From NCBI RefSeq assembly GCF_964340395.1, contig NC_135552.1:18294681-18358680 (forward strand): a DNA stretch of 64,000 bases. Reading direction: 5' to 3'. A program made the position numbers and the translations under genes. Below the pieces are notes generated by a model. That model searched no databases and was not told where the DNA came from. It saw only the letters and a list, made by a program, of their open reading frames with translations. Below, piece after piece: positions 57,529-64,000 of the stretch (its first letter is position 1; each line of letters opens with the position of its first letter). Source of the stretch: Glandiceps talaboti (lineage: Eukaryota; Hemichordata; Enteropneusta; Spengelidae).

Positions 57529-58238
57529 CTAGGTCTACTATCGCCTAAGAAAGCATTACAGGTACATAATTAAAGGATTATATACATTATGCCTGCGCAA
57601 TTCAAATGACACGTCCGAAGTCCTCAAACGATTGATAATGAAGTGACATTTGCTCGTAGCGAATCTTGATGAAATTTAGGTTAATTAATTTTGTCTTGAA
57701 ATGATTATGCATGATTATATGAGGTGTACATGATTGTCAAGAGTCCGTACCTTACAGGAAGGAAGTATAATTTCGCAATAGGAAAAGGATTAATCTCCGA
57801 TTTTCAATTATAAGAAGCGTTTTCCCCATGATTTATTTCTATTTTAATCAAACAAATACATTCCCATGAACAATACTAAGATCCACAGATATTATTTGTG
57901 TAATAAAGTGTATGCATAGACTGATGGCAGCTGTTACTGACTTGAATGAAGGTAGGATTACTCAGTGAACGTTTGACGTTCATTAACACTTTCAATTCAT
58001 AAATGCTTAATTCACAGTGTGTATTATGTTTCAGGACCGGACGTGATTACGTTTAGATGACAACTATACGACTAGCGATGAGTGTCAAAACATAAAATAT
58101 TTATCTTTGAATAGCATTAAGTGTGTAAAGCTGCAAAGATTGTTATCTTACGAGTGTTTATGACGCTCTGAATTGAATGCCAATGTACAGTGCATAGTTT
58201 GCTGTTCATTCGATACGAGGCCAAAAACAGAGAAAAGA
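56629..58238. other. Unassigned DNA with a further (TA)n array at 57474-57527
   Basis: Apart from the 54-base TA array, only short frames. No gene recognised. Confidence 0.55.
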
Positions 58239-58515
58239 ATTGTTTCTGGTCAGCGCGTGCATCACTTAAATACCCTCGGCCTCGCGCCGGTCATTTTTTG
58301 TTCGTGTTTGTCCAGCCCATGCAGATCAGGAGGAGAAACGCAAAAATAACCCACCCTACTTCAGTGAAGACAACTACAGAGCCAATCATGAACAAGCAAA
58401 TGACATCTGCCTCACTCGCTCTAAAGTACTAAATAAAAAGACCAGTAAATGTCATAAATAGTAGATTGACAGGTTTGTTGAGAATTTGTTTTGGCCATCC
58501 TACGAAACCAGAATG
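58239..58515. mobile_element. Second copy of the 32593 MITE-like family, opposite orientation
   Basis: Starts aattgtttctggtcagcgcg and shares atcacttaaata, cagcccatgca, cttcagtgaagacaact, agagccaatca and gacaggtttgttgagaat with the reverse complement of 32593-32883. The far end is degraded; only an accagaat-type remnant (58508-58515) marks it. Confidence 0.7.
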
Positions 58516-60533
58516 ACTATAGAGTTTCAATTATCAACATCACTGTCTGATGAAATAAGGAAGATTCAAACATAAAACTTTATTTGAGTTCATAGTGAGC
58601 TAAAATGTGACATTTCATGTACATGCGTGCTATCAACACCTGTGTTTTGTTTATGTAACTCGTAACAAAAAAAAGCGCTGTGTAGAGGTGTAAAAACATC
58701 GCTTATATTAAACTGTATAGACTTTCAGTTTTGGTAGTAATTCATTGACACTGCTTAGAGGTACCAGAGCTGCAACTCTTCAGTTAAATGATGGCGACAA
58801 AGAATGCGTGTATTAGCTTGGGATGACATTTAAAGCGTGGAAGATTAAGATTACAACAACATGGCACATGACAATAAATGTTCCATATTTTGCACATTCT
58901 GAAAGACATCAAATATCGTGTTGTAATGGCTGCCAGTACAACAGTATCGATTCTCTTTCAACAACAAACCCGTTATGATATATAATGCAATGACATTATC
59001 ATTCCAACCTAAAAACGTATATATCACACAAATCACTCCATTACTTCACTGTACGTGTCAATGCTGTATAGATTGAACATGATTTTGAGTTATTTTTCAA
59101 CTCGTCTGTGTTATATACTCAAAACTCTTTGTGACCCAACTAAGCATTGTCTACATTTCACTCTGTATCTATACATCACTTGTCAATCATGATGTTGTCC
59201 ATCGGAATTGACTTGATGCTTTGTCTCATAAAATGTCAGCTACACAAAGGTGTTTTGGTTGCGTTCAATTGAAATTTTCCATGATAATCGTTCCCTTGAG
59301 CACAGCTTAATCGATAAATCATTTCCACCTCATGTTGGAAAAAAAACCTTGTCATTTGTATATCCTAGGGAGCTCAGTTTGAATTCAAGAGTAGCATTTT
59401 ACGATCTAAATATTCCAGACTTGTCTGTCGGCAGATAAGAGCTGTGATGATATACAGCTAGGACAAGAACAGCTGCCAACCTCGAATTAATGATTTTGAC
59501 GTTTCGTTCACGAAGATACAGGTAAAGGTACTACTGGTATAGCTTTTATAGTCGACCAGTTTAGCATATCATGATATCTTATCAATGCATGTTGTCACGT
59601 CTTCTATAAGTCACCTCAGAGACCTTAGCAAACTTACCATTACATATCAAAACATACTGCAACCCCGGTCTAGTACATCAGTATTGCCATGTATGTAGGT
59701 TTGTACTTTGTAACTCTCAGAACATGTAGCGTCTGTTAGGTATAGTAACAGTGTAATTCACAATACCGTGCAGCTTTTTCTGTTTCTGAAATTCGCTGTA
59801 TGAACGTACGGTTGGCAATGCACATCAATTGCAGAGGACGTTATATGAACACGAAACTTGCAATATCTGAAACCAACGTTATTTTACTTACGTCGATTAC
59901 TTTATGTGGATATTATTGATCATAAGATCGATTTCGTTTCTGGGGTCAGTTTTGTTTGTTTGTTTGTTTGTTTGTTTGTTTGTTTGTTTTTTGTGTTTTC
60001 TTACACATAATGACTATATGCTTGATATCTTACATCATAGTGTATGCTGAATGCCAGGCAAGTTAATTCGTGTGTAGCTGTACACGTCACCTTACGTACA
60101 TAAAGTAAAAAAAGTAACATTTGATCCACTTAACATATTACATCACCTCCAATGATCAGTAAGTGCACAATTGCTATCGTATCCGCACATATCTGTTTCT
60201 GTGATGTTATTGTATATAATATCGCGCTGGAATCCAACTCACGCGAGACATATTTCATGTCATCAGGATAAGAATCACTGTGTGGAAATATCGTGTTTGC
60301 TAAAATCAAACGTTACCTTCCACGTCAAATGTCGAATCCTTAATAATTCCATTACGCTACAGTACTTCGATGGATAAAATCACTATTACAAGTAAAATGT
60401 CTTTCAATGACTGCATTTCCGTGAAAAAGTGCTTCAATTAAACTTGGTGTACCATAAATAAACGTTATAGAGAATCGAGTTAACAATGTGAAATTGAACA
60501 TTACATTACTCAAACTTTAGTTTAAAAAAGAGA
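58516..60533. other. Unassigned DNA with a (GTTT)n run
   Basis: About ten GTTT units at 59949-59990. No gene recognised. Confidence 0.5.
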
Positions 60534-60639
60534 GTGAACACAGAATGATGCACTGAGAACAGTATCGTATCATTCAATGTCAATTAATTCTGGTCCCGAT
60601 ATTGAATTATTCGATACCGTTCTCATTGTGTCTGTTCAC
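60534..60639. repeat. Imperfect hairpin, about 106 nt
   Basis: gtgaaca, actgagaacagtatcg and attcaatgtc on the left (60534-60581) pair with gatattgaat, cgataccgttctcat and tgttcac on the right (60598-60639). About 40 paired positions with small bulges and a 16-base loop. Confidence 0.65.
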
Positions 60640-63600
60640 AAAAATCACTATTTTGTTGAAGTCTGAGTGTTTAACGTCAGGACCAGAATTTGTTCATGGT
60701 AATCGTAAGGATTACTGTTGTCGACACAACTGTAGCTCTTTCTTGTGGTCACCCACAAAGCCTTCATTTATACCATGATGCTGTATTATATATATTTTAC
60801 AGTAGCTGTAACAGCTACAGAATTATTGCCTAGTAATGACCTATATGTATCTGACTTGGAAGGACTGTATAATGGGAAATGGCTTGCATGGATAATAAAC
60901 AAAGACAGTCATTATACATACAATGAAACATATTTCTGAAATAATAGGATAATTCCATCATCACATTATATACGATTGATGTATACAGTATGTTCACCAA
61001 CCATAGAGACTGTGGATTGTTCTAAAACAATATTAATCTGTTTCAAACTTCATATCATGAAGGCGATCCCTTGGGGACACAATCATGATGCTTTTGAAAA
61101 AAGTACGCAATAATATAGCACTGCCATACTTACTAATTGATAGAGAGGCCCTTTGATGACTGAAAGACCCAGAATCAATTTGAATCAATTTAATATCTTT
61201 TTGTAGCCGTACCTTTGACTTCTTGCTAGTCATACAGTGAATTCAATACGCGTAGTCGACTCCACCAATCATGGTGTGTCCGTTACACAATGTGATTAAT
61301 GAGTATGTTATGCTCCAAAGTAGTGTGTTAATTCCCTCTAGTATTAAGACAACGGTGAGTGATGAGGAATGAAAGGTTGAATTGGAAATGATTTCTTTCT
61401 ATAAAAGACCTGATATTGACATTGTTAACACTGCAAAGCTACACCGAAGTTATCGTTGGTATTGACAATTAGTCCAATCTATTCCTTGTGGTTCATATAT
61501 CAAACAATGTTTACGTACATTCATGTAACGTATGCAACGAGGGACCTGATTATTCAAATTGCAAATCGATTAATAAACCTTCGATTTCCAATCTGTCAGT
61601 TTCACCGTTCAGTTAGAGAGTTGGTGTCCTGGTATGATGGACGGGTGTTGTATATAAAAAAGCATTATAGATTTAGTGGATTGATGTGACATGGTGGGCA
61701 TCCAGAAACTATTCTACGATAGAATGGTTTGCTTGTTCTATAACATTATATGGTCCTTTTCACTGGGTATCACTTAATTTTTATTATATTTTTTTATTAT
61801 CCCTCATTACGAAGCATATGTCAGATCACTAGCATATCGTTATAAATTGTTCATGAAATAGGCCTTATGATATTAAACGACAGAAGATATGCTTTACGGT
61901 TTTTTGAATATGATTGGTTGCCGATTTAGATGAATTAGATGAAAATGCTAACTGTTCATATATTAGCTACACAATTCTGTATTAGCCCAGTCAGCCATGC
62001 ATTGGTGTTGCGTTATACCACTTAACAAAATATCTCACAACCAAGCTCATACGATAATGCGTTTTACAAGTGAAGATCGTGCGTGAAATTGTGTAATCGG
62101 CGCTTAACAAATGCCGTATCATTGGCCACTGGCTTATGGCATCAATGAACAGTGATTTACGTTTCATTCTTCATATTATGTGTATTGAACAATTCACATG
62201 AATAAGATATTCCTATTATCGCGCCACGTGATCAGTGGCAGTGTTAATTCGATACTGTGGGTACAAATGTAACAGTCCTTTGAGCTAACGAATCACGTAA
62301 CTGTTAGCAACTATTTCCTCGTTTTGAAGTCACTATGCATTAACTAGATTGAGAATCCTTTTAACCACATCTTACGAGTTAAATCCCTGTCTTGTAAAGT
62401 ATCGGCAGTATGGGAGTCGTAAATAATATCCATTACATCTACTCCTCTCTTTAACAACTCTCAGGGGTTAGGATAAATGCGTTTGCTCGGCCAATATGAG
62501 AAATTGAAGAAGGATGTTATAAATATTGAAATCTCTTGGCCCATCTGATAGTTTTACACGATAATGCACATCTTCCTCAAGGATCCCACTTCAAACATTA
62601 TCTCTCGGAGTCCGTATGTACAGGACTGGTCTGATGACAAATGATATCTCTATTTCGAAAGGAAATGAAATAATACGATGACAAAACATTGTAAAGATGA
62701 GATCGGAATGGAATATATTTTTGTACTTTGTACATTTTTAGACATCAAGACCAAGCTTATAAACAATGGTGACTTAAAGAATTTTCAACTTCGAATATAT
62801 TACCTCCTCTGGGTTGATGTTAAAATATTCAGTATAACCTAAACAGCACTATGATAGTGATCGTATTGAACGTTACTATTTAGGTTTAATTACAACATTG
62901 GAGATGAAACTTGTAATTATTCCTTGAGATATTAACAGTTTGTTGAGTCCCTATACATTCTTATTCATATAGTGATATAGTTCATGTTGGCGATACCTGT
63001 AATTTACCGTCCCTTGGTTACAGAAATACTCAACTTACATCTTGCCATAACGACACGAGGTTTACTAAGCAGCGCGACCTCTGTTCCTAAAGCTAATATT
63101 AACAATGTAGAAATGTTGTCATTTTATTACAGTCTTATGGTAGCATGTATTTCAGCTAAATAGGCAAGGATTATGGGATTGATACAAACGAGTATTAAAA
63201 GTACTTTCAACGTTATGCTTCGGTGTTAAAATGTTCAAACACTCTCATATTAATTTCTGGCATTGCTGTAATAAGCCAACTAAGTACATATTTGCGTAGG
63301 CTGTAGACTAGTATTGCAGACGACTATTGCTACTTCAAACCTCATATTTATGACATAGTAACATATAACATTTTGCAGACTTATGGATAGGTACACATAA
63401 GCGAATTGTCGAGTGCGTATTCGAGATGAAAGTACTAAATCAAGTGTTTTACAATGTACGGCAAGAGCATATCGCTTGATTCAATACATTAGCGTATGTG
63501 CTTGGAAGAATGCCTATCACCACATGTAACAGTTTACTGTATTATTCAAACGAACCGTCTTATCCTGGGTTTACAGAAATCATTTTACTGTATCCCATAA

Positions 63601-64000
63601 TCCATTTCAACAATTAATAACTCTTAAGAGCTTACTTAAATACATAGTAAGTTTTGGGCGATTTTGTATATATCAAAATCTCGAGAACGCTTAAAAGTGT
63701 CCTAACAGTGGCTGTGATGAAAGCACCAATCACTCAGAGTGACAGTGTAGGCCTTGACTAAATCGTATAGAAACTACATATGTCAGTAGATACAAACGAA
63801 TTCAAAGAATAATTACTGTATAAGCTCCTTATATGTGGAAGTAGCTATATATAAATCCATTATATTCGCCCTGCTTCAAATATGGTCTTCATAGTTATGC
63901 GCTGTCATATTTATGGGAGATTTCCTCTTGATACGTTGTTATTGCAATGTCTTACTTCTTCCCGTTATCATTTATGTAGGCTAGAGTATATTTCAATTGG
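60640..64000. other. Unassigned AT-rich DNA to the window end
   Basis: Open frames up to 77 codons without motifs; no array or inverted element identified. Confidence 0.5.

Overview
The window looks like non-coding DNA from an animal nuclear genome. It is AT-rich, every frame is densely interrupted by stops, and I recognise no host gene, operon, tRNA, rRNA or CRISPR array. Non-LTR retrotransposons of animal type, inverted-repeat elements and very long microsatellites (TA, ATTC, ACAT, TTGA) are the recognisable content. The mix resembles marine invertebrate genomes, but I cannot name a taxon. Reading frames of 60-150 codons are scattered throughout; I treat them as chance or repeat-derived because they lack domain motifs.

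Layout. 1-9.3 kb: unassigned DNA with a TTGA/TTGG microsatellite at 4.1-4.4 kb. 9.3-10.1 kb: a decayed reverse transcriptase on the plus strand. 12.1-17.8 kb: the most striking structure, a 5'-truncated L1/Tx1-type LINE (13307-16573) with poly(A) tail, flanked on both sides by the same ~1.2 kb sequence. 17.8-18.9 kb: a decayed Jockey/CR1-like reverse transcriptase on the minus strand. 19.6-20.1 and 22.1-22.5 kb: short inverted-repeat elements. 24.7-25.2 kb: a 0.5 kb ACAT array. 27.9 kb: a hammerhead-ribozyme-like motif. 29.6, 41.2 and 54.6 kb: copies of one small repeat family. 32.6 and 58.2 kb: two copies of another. 35.0-35.6 and 50.1-50.2 kb: minisatellites. 37.2-41.4 kb: a cluster of foldback elements, including a 2.8 kb palindrome. 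51.9-57.5 kb: six long TA arrays.

How the parts relate. No gene set works together here. The history is one of mobile-element insertion and decay. The LINE is very young: apart from one T and nine ATTC units, its flanking copies are identical in the sequence I compared line by line. The leading candidate for something unusual is therefore the 1.2 kb target-site-like duplication around this LINE. Next come the tandem-built palindrome at 38-41 kb and the hammerhead-like motif at 27.9 kb. All coordinates of degenerate repeats are approximate, because the alignments were made by eye.
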